The notes below the pieces were generated by a model that was given only the letters and a program-made list of their open reading frames with translations, searched no databases and was not told the DNA's origin. The position numbers were made by a program, and so were the translations under genes. DNA of 64,000 nucleotides from Uloborus plumipes (Eukaryota; Arthropoda; Arachnida; Araneae; Uloboridae). Shown in pieces: positions 25,039-36,975 of this stretch. Position 1 is the stretch's first letter. Each line of letters begins with the position of its first letter. The DNA lies in assembly GCA_038373865.1 (NCBI GenBank), contig JAXGGA010002205.1, positions 51,001-115,000 of the forward strand. Direction: 5' to 3'.

Positions 25039-25319
25039 TACTGCAAAAAATAAGCTGTTGTTTTTACAGTATAATACTAGCAATTTTACAGTTTATTACT
25101 GTAAAATTAGCAATATTACAATAACATAAAGCTGGCTATAATATACTGTAAAACCAACAGTTTCATTCTGGTAGCAGTTTAAAACTGTAAAATGCACAGT
25201 AATAAAGTGTGAAACTAGTAATTTTAGTTTATTTCTGTAAACTAGCAATTTTAAAGTCTACTACTGCAAAATTACTGTAAAATTAGTTATACTGTAAAAA
25301 CGTCATCTATTTTTTAGTG
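25039..25319. mobile_element. CACTG MITE, copy 4 of 4 (short form)
   Basis: Ends TACTGCAAAAAATAAG and TTTTTTAGTG, with ACAGTATAATAC near 25066. At 281 bp it is about 125 bp shorter than the other copies, which fits loss of internal units. Confidence 0.8.
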
Positions 25320-25343
25320 TAAAAGCAAAGTAAAAGTGCAATG

Positions 25344-25395
25344 ACTGTTTAGATTCTCAACCGCTGGTCCGACGGACCAGCACAGGTTCACAAAA
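25344..25395. mobile_element. hAT-like end with perfect palindrome
   Basis: AGATTCTCAACCGCTGG resembles hAT non-autonomous ends (TTCTCAACC...). It contains the perfect palindrome GCTGGTCCGACGGACCAGC at 25363-25381. It starts 25 bp after a CACTG MITE. No partner end was seen. Confidence 0.4.
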
Positions 25396-26436
25396 CATTT
25401 CACCAGTTTTCTGAAATTTTTACCTCTCAGTATTAAAAAAAGTCTAAATCAAAAACAACAGTAATAACATTTTAAATGATAATAATAACGTAAATTTTGC
25501 AATTACTTTTCATAATGTTCTGACTTTTCAGTTTATTAATGCATCACAGGTTTAATATATCTAAATTAAATAAATCCTTAAATTTTCAAAAGTTCTTTTT
25601 TAATTCTATAATATGATACCTATTAGTAGATAATATCATACTACAAAGCGATTAGAAACGCATCAAGATTAATCAGGTGTAAAACTGCTGCCAAAAATCC
25701 GTTATATTAAGGAATTATCAGTTGTCATTGTTTATTGCTATTTTAAGAAGTGATAAAACTCATGGCAATGCACCCGAAAAACATAAAGATAAATCAGTGC
25801 GATAATAGGAGCATACTATACTTCCTTTTTCATCTTAATTATTCTCCGTGAATACAACTTGAACAAAAATAAATAATAAAGATGCGCGATTTAACTTACA
25901 TACAGCATGCGATGTATCCAATATTAATTTTTTTAAAGGAAAACATTCATGGCGTGAAAAAAAAAAGAGGACATGAGGCTCATAGTAATGAGTCCGATAT
26001 TTTTTTTTACACTAGAAAGTAAAGAAAAAAATTGCAAAACACCCCTTCCCCCACTTTTCCTTTCGAAATATTTGCGACGGAGTGGACAATGCGAAACATG
26101 GAAGATGTCAGCATTCATAGAAAACCACTAAAATGTGATTAAATGCTTGATCAAGATTTTTCTCGGATCAGTTCTTTTTAATTGCTATTTGCATTTCGTA
26201 GAGTTTCAAGTTTTATACATTTTTTGGTCCTTTCTCAAAAAAAATTGAATGATAAAAATTTTGAATGATATTTTTCATTTAACTTATTTTCATTTTGATT
26301 ATTGTTTAGATTTTTGCTTGAAAAAGAAATTGAAATCCATACTTTCAAGCAATTTTGGAAATTTTAGTTCGAAACGAAAAATGAGTTTTGAAATAGAAAC
26401 GTTTTCTTCAAATGAATCATATCACATAATGCTGTA
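25396..26436. other. AT-rich DNA, no gene seen
   Basis: Only A/T runs and short unmatched frames. Confidence 0.6.
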
Positions 26437-27076
26437 TTACCCAGTATTTGCCGGCATGCCGCAAAATTTGAGGGTCATCAGATTTTCTATTACCCGTACC
26501 TGGTACTTTCCGGCATGTCGGAAAAACCGAAGTTGGAAAAAAAATTTAATACTATCCCAAGAACATTAAATATAAGTTATTATGTACTAGTGTGCGGAGC
26601 ACAAAAAACTACACTGCTCTTTTTATGAAAATTGAATTAGGTATAATTTTTGCAATATATATTATCTAAATGCATTGCTTTATGGTTATTTGTGAAAAGG
26701 AAATATTAAAATGAAATTTTCGAAAAATGTGCCATCTATAGAGGCATTAAAAATTAAGAAGTGATTTCTGCATTTGCCGCTCAGTGCAGATATCACTTTT
26801 GTAACACGGCGGTATAGATCCTTTTATTAATAAAATTAAATGATTTAATATTGTAAAAATGTTAGTAAATAATAGCAAATAACGCACTAGCAAACCACCA
26901 TGATTTATTTCGTCTCTTAGATCTGAAATTCATTGGTTTGTTTTTCCTTATTGTGGTTTGCTTTGCGGTTGAAACTGAGGAGAGAAATTAATTTTTATTT
27001 TGTTGCAAAATGAACCTTAAACTATCCGGCATGCAGAAAAAGTCTAATTTTCCGGCATGCCGGCTAATGCGGGTAA
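26437..27076. mobile_element. 640-bp TA-flanked MITE with CCGGCATGCCGG words
   Basis: Inverted ends of about 35 bp: left TTACCCAGTATTTGCCGGCA, right (reversed) TTACCCGCATTAGCCGGCAT, flanked by TA. The palindromic word CCGGCATGCCGG or a variant lies at 26451, 26510, 27026 and 27052, two at each end. No coding sequence. A degenerate end like that of the 61463 MITE lies inside at about 26780-26812. Confidence 0.8.
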
Positions 27077-28052
27077 TACAAAAATAGCCACATTTGGTGA
27101 AATATTTACCATATTGACCCCAATCCAAATACGGGACTATGTTCATACTGAGAAAGATAAATAATAATTTAAACTGAAAGAATCTCACCTGTGTATAGGC
27201 GATAGCAAAGTTAAATATTGTGGAATTTCCAAAAGAAGAAGCAAACGCAGAAAACAACTTGATCAGTATTATTCTGAAGCTTTTAAACATAAATTAAATA
27301 CATAATGCATTGCTCTTGTATATTCAGATCGTAAATGTTTAATAATGTACCAAAGATGTTACTGCATCAAATTTAAAATGGCTTACGGCAGATATGTTTC
27401 GGTAAAGACTTAAAAAAGAAAAAAAATAGTAAAGAAAGAAAGCGAAATATTTCTTAATATTCGATATCACTCATGCTAAGCTTTCACTTATTCAAGCGTT
27501 AAATGTTGGTTCAGTAAAATATTAATAATCTTCTAATTAAAACTACCTCAAGAGGGTACAATAAAATAAAACAACTAAATATAAACACTCGCCCACTACA
27601 CATATTCGACAGAGTTCTTCATTAATGTAAAAAATGGAGCGGGGGAAAAAACGTCCCACGCATTCTCTTCACAATTGAAGCTTTTTTTTGTTACACGATA
27701 AAATTGATTTACTACATCCTCTATTTTTGAACAAATATGCTCGTTTTTGAAGAAATTTTCATGCGTTGCCGTGGAAACATCTCCGAAATATCTCTTCGGC
27801 AGATTAAAAAAAGACATCTTCGTAAGTTCAATATAGGGGAACCTCAATATCTGTATGCCGCTGTTAAATAAACTTATCGTTCTTTGACCACCTTGTGAAC
27901 GTGGATTTTACTTGTGCATGAATGCACATTTCCAAATAGTAGTGCCTTATATGATTTTTACTGTGCGAGACTGTACGCAGCGCAACATTGCCTTAGTAGA
28001 TTGCTATCGAGAATTCAGCAACGCCAGAATGGAAACATAAGCATGGTGGACA
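27077..28052. other. AT-rich DNA, no confirmed gene
   Basis: A minus frame of 83 codons (27847-27596) has fairly even composition but matches no family I recognise. TATAGGGGAACC at 27833 resembles the left end of the GGGGA elements without a partner. Confidence 0.5.
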
Positions 28053-28532
28053 TCAGTACTGTCTGATATTTCATTGATTGATCTTCCTCGACTTTGCGCA
28101 CGCGCCAGCTCTCATTTGTTTTTGCTCAAAATAGGGGGGAAATGTACAGTAACATTCAACAACAAGGAAGTGAAAAGCGAACAAAAATTGAAAACATCGG
28201 GAGGTGCGCCTACTTAACCTATAACCCCTTTTCAATTGGAACCGTTCGTGGCTGCCAGGCGTGGAGTTTGAAGACGAACAGTAATAAATTCGGGACGACT
28301 GTCTGGCATTTTATCGAGCGACCTTCCTCGAATTTGCGCATGCTTCAGGTCTCTTCTGATTTTCTCAGAATTAAGGAAGAATTGCAAAGTAACATTCAAC
28401 CAGAATGTAATTAGCGAATAAAAATTGAAAGCATCGGGAAGTGCGTCTCCTTAATCTTCACCCCTTTTTCAAATGGAATAGCTCGTGACTGCCAGACTCG
28501 GAGGTCGAAAACGAACAGTATTCAGCAATTTA
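28053..28532. repeat. 240-bp tandem duplication
   Basis: Two head-to-tail units aligned with a 240-bp offset. Anchor words are TCTTCCTCGACTTTGCGCA (28082) against CCTTCCTCGAATTTGCGCA (28322), AGTAACATTCAAC twice, and GACGAACAGTA twice. Identity is perhaps 75-80%, so it is an old duplication. A plus frame of 106 codons lies within it and is probably incidental. Confidence 0.8.
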
Positions 28533-30255
28533 AGAAAGGTGAAAAGGTAGGAATTATTTCAGCCACCATGCTATTTATGAAAGTTAGCACATGTATTTCA
28601 GGGTCAGATTGGACAATGTTAAAATTCGGCAGAATCAAGTATTCTAATTTGGGGTTTTCATTTTAATTTAAATATCGTAATTAGTTGTGATACACGAGGC
28701 AGCTGTTTTAGAGCCCTTTTACAGACCTTAAGCCTCTGGTTGATTACAGAATACCTTGACTTTTACACCATACGTAATTAAAAGGTCGTGAAGAATTTGC
28801 ATGATTGCAACGCAATTTCGTATGGAAATAGGTCTCATAAGACATTAAAATAGAAAAAAGTTTCATGTCCAGCGAATGAACAGTGATAACTTCAGCTCCA
28901 TGGCATTGCACATTTGGTGTATTAATCTATACGTGGTGGTTTTCGGTTTGTCGTCACAAATTTATGTTGAAATTCAATCGCAGATAATTTGAGCCCCTCC
29001 CTTCTATTATATGTATCATTAATATGAGACACTGCCATTTCTTATGCTTCGTGAGAATAATTTGAGTTATGTTCAATGATTTTAGGGAAATATTAATTTG
29101 CCAATGTAAAATTATTACGAAGCATACTTATTTTGACGTTAAATATGTCTATGTTCTTTAATACTAAGTAAAGTTTTATATATTTATTATTAAAAGAAAC
29201 AAAAAAAAAAAAAAAAAAAACTCCCATTTAAACAAAATCTCTATTTCAGATCTATTATAAAAAAAAACTTTTTTTTTCTTTCACATATTTTGTTTGGCAG
29301 GCCAAAACATGTTAGCACCCTCCCAACTAGCATACTTCGTTTTTTAAAGGTTGTAAAATGGTTATTAACGTTGTAACAACCGCTTAAAAACGTTTATAAA
29401 ACGTTTACAGGTTATTTGTGCTACCTGGGCTGGTTTGTGAAAACTCTCTCCTAGTCTTCTTTTTCTAATTGACTACAAATGCTAGACTTATTTTTGTCAC
29501 ATCCAATATAGTTTTCAAAAAAGGAAAATATTTCTTAAATCTTTAAAATCTTTACAAAATTTTGATCCCAAAAAAGGCACTATTCCTCAATCATTTCTTT
29601 TCTTTCTAAAAATGCATTTCGAAGTATGCTTTTTACTTCTTTGTATAGTAAAAAAAAACATTCCCATTCTGTCTCTTGAACTTTAAATGAGGCTTTGTAC
29701 CCTATGTATCCTCAAGGGCATTATAAATTTATATGTGAAATATACCTTTTCGAAGCAGGTTTTTCAATTCTCTACAATTTTATTCTTTTTCTTTACATTT
29801 CGAAAAAAGAAACAAAAAGATTCTGAGCTACTAGAAACAAAAACATTTCCGTGGGAATAAAAAAGTATTTCTGCGTTTAACCTTTTCGTGGATAACTGTG
29901 TAGGCTTTCAACTTCATCTTAATTTATATTTTGCATTCTGTAACGCTATTCCTGCATTAAGGCGTTCGAAAAATCCATTGTATGTTTATCTACAACACTG
30001 AGAATCGTTTTATTAAAAATGTAACTCAAAAACGCTCCAAAAGTGATTTAGGAGTTAACGCATATTAAGGTGTACATTAATACCACAAAAAAATTTAACC
30101 CCCTTTCGATGCGCATGTTTAGTGTGAGTTTTAAGTGCCGAAATTAAAAAACAATCCAAAGAAAAATGTTATGAGCTTTCATGTTTTCAGTCAATGAATC
30201 AATATATAGCCTTCAAATTGGCCAAGAGATAGTACTGAAGACCTTATCTTTGATA
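28533..30255. other. AT-rich DNA, no gene seen
   Basis: A run of A's near 29201-29220 and AACGTTT-type short repeats near 29370-29410. Confidence 0.55.
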
Positions 30256-30323
30256 CTACTTTCTTAGCATACTTTCCCGTTTAAGTAAAAGAAAAACGGA
30301 AAAATTATTATAAGTAGCTTTGT

Positions 30324-30968
30324 ACCACTCAATTCCAAAAGAATATTGATTAATATAATAATTCAATAAATATCGAAAATTTAAAATTAACAAGAAGTTC
30401 TGTCAAGAACTAAACGAGCATACTTTCCCGTATAGCGACATCGGCATTCTAGCATCTGATCATTATTCTCTTAATTATCTGAGACTAAAAATTATGTCAA
30501 CCATACCTTTTTAGCACTTAAAGCTGATTTCTAAAAGCAAAATATACCCCTCTCATCAGATGAAATAGACACATAAAAAGTAAATAAATGAATAAATAAA
30601 GTTTTGTCGCACCTTTTAAAGAATGTAACTGTTAGTTCTTCCGTAGAAAAATTCCTCAATTGTTTTCAAAAAAAAAAAAAAAATTAAAAGTACAAAGTAC
30701 ATCAAAACACATTTTATCAAAGAAAGAAAAAAACAAGAAAAAAAAAAAAAAAAAAAAAACTCGTCCGTTGATAAAATGTCTCGAATTCCACTTTTAATCC
30801 ATTGCCAGTTGTTAAATATAGATAAAGAATAAAATGTCCTCGTTAATGAAACATTTTTGTTACAAAAAATATCGTCTGCCAAAAAAAAAAAAAAAATAAT
30901 AATAAATAAAATAAAACAAATGAATAAATAAACAAAAAAATCGTCTGCACAGTCAGTCATTTTTTTTT
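30324..30968. other. AT-rich spacer with A runs
   Basis: A13-A20 homopolymers near 30669, 30738 and 30880. The long minus frame (30960-30616) is mostly phenylalanine encoded by these runs and is not a gene. Confidence 0.6.
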
Positions 30969-31169
30969 CTGAGCCTGCATTTCCGCCATGTTTGCGGAGT
31001 CGGAGTCGGAGTCAGAGTCCGCACAGAAGATTATTCAGAAAAGTACTTTACAAACATTATTTATCAAAACCATTTTCTTACAAAGTTAGTTTGAAGGAAA
31101 TCCGACTTTAAGTTCAGGATCAACATTCAACTTAAATTCCCGTAGGCGCTAACGTTAAATTTTTTTTCT

Positions 31170-31741
31170 GAACGGTTCAATATTGAACGAAAAATTGTTC
31201 AAATTAAAAAGCGAAATATGGGAATGAGCCTCTCCGAGATCTTTAAAACAAAAAAAAGTTTATTTCATTCGGATGGTTCACTTAGAAGTTATTAGGTGGG
31301 GAAAGGTTGCTTGAACGGTTTAATGTTGAACGAAAAAATGTTCAAATTGAAAATTTAAATACGGTAATGAAGTATCCTTGCTGAGATCCTTCCAACAAGA
31401 AAAAGTTTATTCCATTCGGATGGTTCACTCAGAAGTTATTAGGTGGGGAAAGGTTGCTTGAGCGGTTCAATGTTGAACGAAAAATTGTTCAAATCGTAAA
31501 TGTAAATACGGGAATGAAGTATCCTTGATAAGATCTTTCGAACAAAAAAAAGTTTCTTCAAATCGGACTGTTCACTCAAAAGTTAGCATCGCGGGACAGG
31601 TTCTTTGAACGGTTCAAAGTTGAACCAAAAATTGTTCAAATCGAAAAATCAAATATGGGAATGAGCTGTACTCGCCGAGATCTTTCCAACAAAAAAAAGT
31701 TTGTCCAAATCGGAATGTTCATTCAAAAGTTATTAGGGGGG
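31170..31741. repeat. Tandem array, ~147-bp unit, about four copies
   Basis: Units start at 31170, 31313, 31460 and 31607 with GAACGGTTCAATRTTGAACG. Spacings are 143, 147 and 147 bp. Each unit also has AAATTGTTCAAAT, GAGATCTTT and AAAAAGTTT, and three of the four carry AAGTTATTAGG. The start word is palindromic (GTTCAATATTGAAC in unit 1). Confidence 0.9.
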
Positions 31742-31792
31742 GGGGGACAGACAGACCGACCGACCGGCCGACGGACCGACCGACCGACACAC
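31742..31792. repeat. (GACC)n microsatellite after poly-G
   Basis: A G run leads into ACAGACAGACCGACCGACCG and further GACC/GACG units. It follows directly on the ~147-bp array. Confidence 0.9.
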
Positions 31793-32035
31793 AAATTCCC
31801 CATCTCAATACCCTACTTTCAAATTTTTAATTTTTCGATATTCTTTTTACCTTTTTATTTTTTTACTTGGCGATATTTTTTTGACTTGGCGATATTTTTT
31901 TAACTTGGCGATATTTTTTGGACTTGGCGATATTTTTTCGATGCATTAAGCTACTTTTAATACTTTTTTCGTCTTTCTTTTATTTTTAACGGGAAAGTAG
32001 GCTAAAAAGTAGGGTTTTGAGGTGGGGAAAATGCG
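31793..32035. repeat. Inverted pair enclosing a 19-bp tandem array
   Basis: ATTCCCCATCTCAATACCCT (31796) is inverted at 32004-32032. Between them ACTTGGCGATATTTTTTTG repeats four times at exact 19-bp spacing (31865, 31884, 31903, 31922). Confidence 0.85.
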
Positions 32036-32441
32036 TCTGTCTGTTCTTCTCCTAATGACTTCAGTCTGATTCGAGAACTTTTTTTTTTGTTCACAACATC
32101 TCGGAAAAGACACCTCATTCACATGTTTAATTTTTGACTAAATATTTTTGGTTTCAATAATTAGAAAAAAGTTGTTAATGAAAATTGAAATACCATATCT
32201 CGTTAATTTAACATTGCTACGGGTTACAGATAAATGTAACCGAATCAAAATGAAAAGAATGCAAACTGCAAATGATTTTACCAGAGCTGCAGTGACAGTA
32301 AGAAAATAACGAACTGCGGACTTTGAAGAATTTCAGGGAGTTTGAGGATTTTTTTTGTAGTTGTAGAGCCATGGACTCCGACTCTGATGCCTCAACTGCT
32401 CCGACTTTGACTCTGCAGCCACGGCAGAAATAAAGGTTCGA

Positions 32442-34351
32442 AAAAAAAAAGACTAGTTCTTAATCTTACAATTTTAAAGCTATCGACACCTGACTCCGAT
32501 TCCTTTAACCCAAAATCAGTAAACATTCGACTCAGCAGAACTGGTTTTTACAGTAAATAATGATTAGTGAGATGATTTGTCTTTTGTTTATTTCGAAAGT
32601 TCTAATTTGTATTACCAAAATTTTGCCAACGGGAAATGAGCGGAAATTACGGGAGCATTATTTTTTTAACATAAAGAAACAGTTCGAGCGCATTTTTTTT
32701 TTTTTTTTTCACGATGAAAGTTATTTAAGTGGATGTGCTATTATTAATTAATTTATTTTAAACTGTTGGCAGTGACGTAAAAATGAAATTCAGAATGTTT
32801 TATTTTAACTCAAAAGATAAATATTTCTTTTTCTCATTTTAATCCTACCTCTATCAAAACGGTATCATCACATAAGTTGAATATTATCGTGCTGCCATCT
32901 ATCGTAAACTACTGTAGCAATTTCTGCCTAGATGCAACTCACTTTTTTCTTGTATGTATCTCCGAAATAAACAAGTGAAATGAGCAGAACCGGAACTTTT
33001 TTAAAACTTCATGAGAAAAATGAAAAGAAAACTCAAATATTCCGGTTGCAAATATATTTGCAACCCTTTTCGGTTTGTATAAAGATGAGAAGCAATACAT
33101 TATTCTATTTTATTTTAATTCTATAATGTAACGAAATTATGTATTTTTAATTACATATATTTTTTTTCTAACGAAATTTATGCTTTATATCATACTGTAT
33201 TTAATAATCCTATGTGGGGCTAGTAAGATCTCAGATCTTAGAAGATCGGTGGTTTTCTCATGAAAGTTTAATGAAATACCAATTTGTAAGAAATTTGAAA
33301 GTCAAATTAGGTAAATGTTTTTTTAAATAATTTTCACAAAAAATGCAATTTCTGCTTTCGGGAAATGTTCTTCAAATTTAAGTGATTTATACAAAATACG
33401 TTGAATTATTTGTAATTGTCCACATATTTCCGTCTTTGCACGCATTATTTAACAATAAATACCAAGAAAATAAGATAATATGAAGAAAAAATAATGGATA
33501 TTTGTTTACTTCAAATTTTTCTCAGACGCGCATTGTTAAGAGTGAAATATTTCTCCCATATGTTGTAGTTTCTTAACTGTTTGTGTTGATGATTTCTGTA
33601 CTATCGCCCCCCCCCCCTTTTTTTTTTCCAAACTTTCAAAAAAAAAAAAAAAAAAAAAAAAAACAACGTCAAAATTACACAAACAGCAATAAAAGTATAC
33701 AAGAATGTGTTTTGAGGCAGTAAAAATATAAGGTACTTCAATGCTAAGAAAGAGGTTATGGTTGAGGCATTCCACCAATTTTCAAAATCTTAATAGCACC
33801 GTCAAGTAAAGTATTTGATTTTCTGCTCTTCCTTTCAAAAACAATTTGATAAAAGTTTGAAACATTTTCTGGTTAGTGGGAGTTCAATAAATGTATTAAT
33901 CTTCCCCTCATGTTTGCAACTTTTAGCAAAAGAAATCAAAATGCTGTGAAAATTATTTTGTATAGTTCAAAAATGTCATTAAATTTATAGTTAATTGTGC
34001 GTATCATATACATTAACACGTTATGTGTCAAACAATCTCCAACGCTGGAAAAAAACTTTTCACATTAATAAAATAATAACACAATCGCTGAATAAAAATT
34101 CATTTAAAATATTGTATAGATTCATCATTTTTTATTTCTTTTCTGTTATTGGATGCGTTTATATAGTGATATATTTCATTTTTTTTTGTTTAGAATTTTC
34201 AATCCAACAGCTGTGATGTATTTTGCATTTTTTACCTTTACATCTTTTATCCTGTTAATGTGTTGTTACTGTTCCAAAACTCTGTGAGGATGCTGATAGT
34301 CAAAGTTGTGTTAGAAATGCAAATTGAACAAGAAGTACTGTAAATTAAGCT
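32442..34351. other. AT-rich DNA, no gene seen
   Basis: More GACTCC-like words near 32480-32540 and a C10/T9/A27 homopolymer block near 33607-33663. Frames over this block are artefacts of the runs. Confidence 0.55.
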
Positions 34352-34504
34352 AAAAATCAACGTAAATAAAGCACAAATCAGGTAGAAAGTACAGCAAATA
34401 ACTATTTTAAGGCTACAATGGAGCTTCTTCCTCGGTGAAAAGCCTTGAACGAGCTATATGCTGCACTTTCTACCTGATTTGTGCTTTATTTACGTTGATT
34501 TTTT
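34352..34504. repeat. Near-perfect 45-bp inverted repeat (foldback/MITE)
   Basis: 34352-34396 (AAAAATCAACGTAAATAAAG...) matches the reverse of 34459-34504 almost perfectly; the similarity fades out over about 13 further bp. The loop is 62 bp. It is a small palindromic element or a hairpin-forming site; transcribed RNA would fold strongly. Confidence 0.9.
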
Positions 34505-36464
34505 GCTTCATTTATAGTTTAGCACAAAGCTTATTTGATCATTTTTCAAGTACTGTGCATTGAATACAAAAGGAAAATACATTAGGAGGATAATAAAAGA
34601 GAAAAATAGAATCTTAATATTCTTTGACGAAAAAGAATCAAACATTTTTTTGTGGATAACAAAGGAGTATCTGTAACAGAGGAATTTTCTTATATTTTAG
34701 CATGTATTTGAGTTTAATCATACAAAAAGGAATTTGCGATAACAGAGATCTAACTCAATATGTAATTATACTGTTAAAAACTAGACATTTGTCGTTGAAT
34801 GGGGAAAGTTGGAGAAAGACTAACTCGAAGTTATTTCACATCAGTAATTGCAGCACATGATTTGAATAAAAATAAAAATATTATAATTAGCTGAAATGCG
34901 TGAATTTTAGTAATTTCGACTTTGTTCATGACTCTCACAACTAATGATGCTCCTTCCATACACTAAAAACACATAACTAGATTTTTTCCGGTAGTAATTG
35001 ACACTACGACAAATTGTTTTAAAGCAATTAGCTACTAATTGAGTTTTTGGCGAATTGTACAATTTCACTTCCTTTCTTTGAGGCTTTAGTTTTGACGAAA
35101 AATATCCTCGACACTTTTCATTTTTTATGATTGACAAAAATTTGAATCTCCAATTCGTTCTTTTTTTTTCTATGTATTCAAGGGAAAACTTTTGGGGAAA
35201 AAAATATAGATTAGTTCCTGGTTAATTGCCCAACATTTTAAAAGCAGGAAATAGATTAAAAGAACATTTGATCTTTCTGGCCGGATGGTTTACCTTTGAA
35301 ATATTCATCTGCAGACAGTACTAACTGCGTCTGTAAAAATTTGTTTTTATTCAATGGAAAAAAAAAATCCGTGTAAGACTTATCTGCTAATGAAACGTGT
35401 TATTTCATCTTTTAAAAAGTAAAAAAATGATATTAATGTAACGTCAACGATGGGAAAAGTGTTACGATTTCTTCTTGAAAAATATTGATTAGGAAAAACA
35501 AAAAAACTCTCGAAAGAACCCCAGTCCACATATTTTTTAGTTTTCAACAGTATCGTAGTTATTGTTTTACTTTGAAGTGCAAAGGAACATTATATCATCA
35601 CTAACAATTTTTTGAGGGGCTAGAGATGCGAAAAGTTCAAATTCTTGAGCTTTTGTTGCAAACAGGAAAACTCACGAAGGTAAAAAATAAATGATTTCGG
35701 GCCCTAAAATATTCAAAAAATGATTAAAAGTCTTCTTTTTATTTTTGGAATATTTTGAAACTTTTGACTTTTTGTTTTCGATAACCTCACTCCTATGAGC
35801 CTCTATGTTCGACGAAATGTTTATGTAGTTAAAATAAAAAACATTTTGGAATCATCGCATACTACATATGAGTCGCACTGCAGATCTTCAGTAAAGAACA
35901 TACAATCTTTTTTTTTTACATTTAATTAATAAATATACATATTTATATTCAATTAATAAATACATTTAATTATATTTAGTTAATTAATATAGATTAATAA
36001 TTATACATATTATCAATTCATAATATGGAACCTTTTAGGTAATATTTCTTAAAACGCGGGAGATAGTCATTAGTAGTACGATTTCTTCGTGCATAGTTAA
36101 TTATGTCGTAAGTTACTCTCTTTCTCTCTCTCTCTCTCTTTTTCTTTGCAATAAAATATAGTGAAACCTACTACAAAATTTTTCGAAACATATACACATT
36201 TTAATTGTTCCTTAGTCACCACATATTGTAAGCCACTAAATTGGAGGAAAGAAATAAATTTAATTTTTCTACCTCGTAGCATTTAACTTGTAATAAAACG
36301 TTTATTTTCGTTTAAGAAAAAAAATAATAAAATACCCAAATCAATATAATTTTAGACACACGTTAGAAAATTTCAGCTAACAGTTTCTCAATAATGAGTT
36401 GAGAGAAATAAGTCATTAATTGATAAGATTTCCAAGTGAATATTTATTGTAAATATTTATTTGA
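34505..36464. other. AT-rich DNA, no gene seen
   Basis: A TTAAT-rich tract at 35915-36010 and a CT microsatellite at 36117-36140. The 35280-35420 part shares words with the repeat field at 37110-38130. Confidence 0.55.
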
Positions 36465-36975
36465 TCCATTAATGCCTAGCGTCCCTTTTTAGGGACGGTG
36501 CAAAAAAAGGGTCTAAATTTCCGAAAAATGAACATTTCAACCAAATAATATTGTTCAATTAGTACCTTGATATTGTTTCAATTCGTTAAAAAGAGATTGC
36601 AGCACATAACCATTGTAAAGTGTGTTCTGTAGCAGTTTTAATATGATTTTTATCAAAAATAACATCGTTCACAATCTCAAGAAAAAAGCTAAGTTTTTTA
36701 AGTTATTCCTAGCTTCCCAGTTTATATTAATTGCTGATTTTATTTCTTCTTATAAAATGTCTTTTTAAATTTTATATCGTAGGCAGAAAAAAAAAATAGT
36801 AAAAAAGTATGTACCCTCTGGAGTCTATCGTAACTTTTGAGGGACGATTTTTCTTTCCTTAATAAAACAACTTATTTTTGACATGATATTTTTTTAATTA
36901 CTGTCCTGTCCATTAGACACTATTTGTAACCAGTATACAAAATCTTCGGAAAAAAAAATTTCAGGCATTAATGGG
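36465..36975. mobile_element. piggyBac-like MITE 1
   Basis: The right end is AGGCATTAATGGG|TTAA and the left end TTGA|TCCATTAATGCCT. That is a 13-bp inverted repeat starting CCC at the right, with a TTAA target (one change at the left). A TTAA target and CCC start are piggyBac hallmarks. 511 bp, noncoding; the interior has GTCCCTTTTTAGGGAC. Confidence 0.75.

Larger units (their letters stand above)
30256..32013. repeat. Long-range inverted repeat with ACTTTCCCGT core
   Basis: 30256-30323 aligns in inverted orientation with 31948-32013 over about 68 bp (CTACTTT..TTAGC.TACTTTCCCG in both). A further partial copy, GCATACTTTCCCGTATAG, is at about 30418. The arms enclose most of the array described next, as in a foldback element or two opposed copies of one repeat. 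Confidence 0.65.
30969..32441. mobile_element. 1.47-kb inverted-repeat element with (GGAGTC)n arms
   Basis: The left arm 30969-31024 (GAGCCTGCATTTCCGCCATG, then GGAGTC repeats) is inverted at 32370-32441, which reads GAACCTTTATTTCTGCCGTG then GAGTC repeats when reversed. Inside lie a ~147-bp tandem array, a GACC microsatellite, a second smaller inverted pair and a 19-bp array. No coding sequence. Probably a composite non-autonomous or foldback element; class unknown. Confidence 0.6.

Noticed and set aside
27596..27847. 83-codon minus frame with even composition
   Set aside because: No recognisable domain, no convincing splice sites; left as unproven.
30616..30960. 114-codon minus frame rich in F/I/L
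   Set aside because: It is created by several A13-A20 runs read as TTT; no domain and no bounded coding signal.
33536..33778. 80-codon minus frame with a polyphenylalanine block
   Set aside because: Formed by an A27 and a T9/C10 homopolymer.
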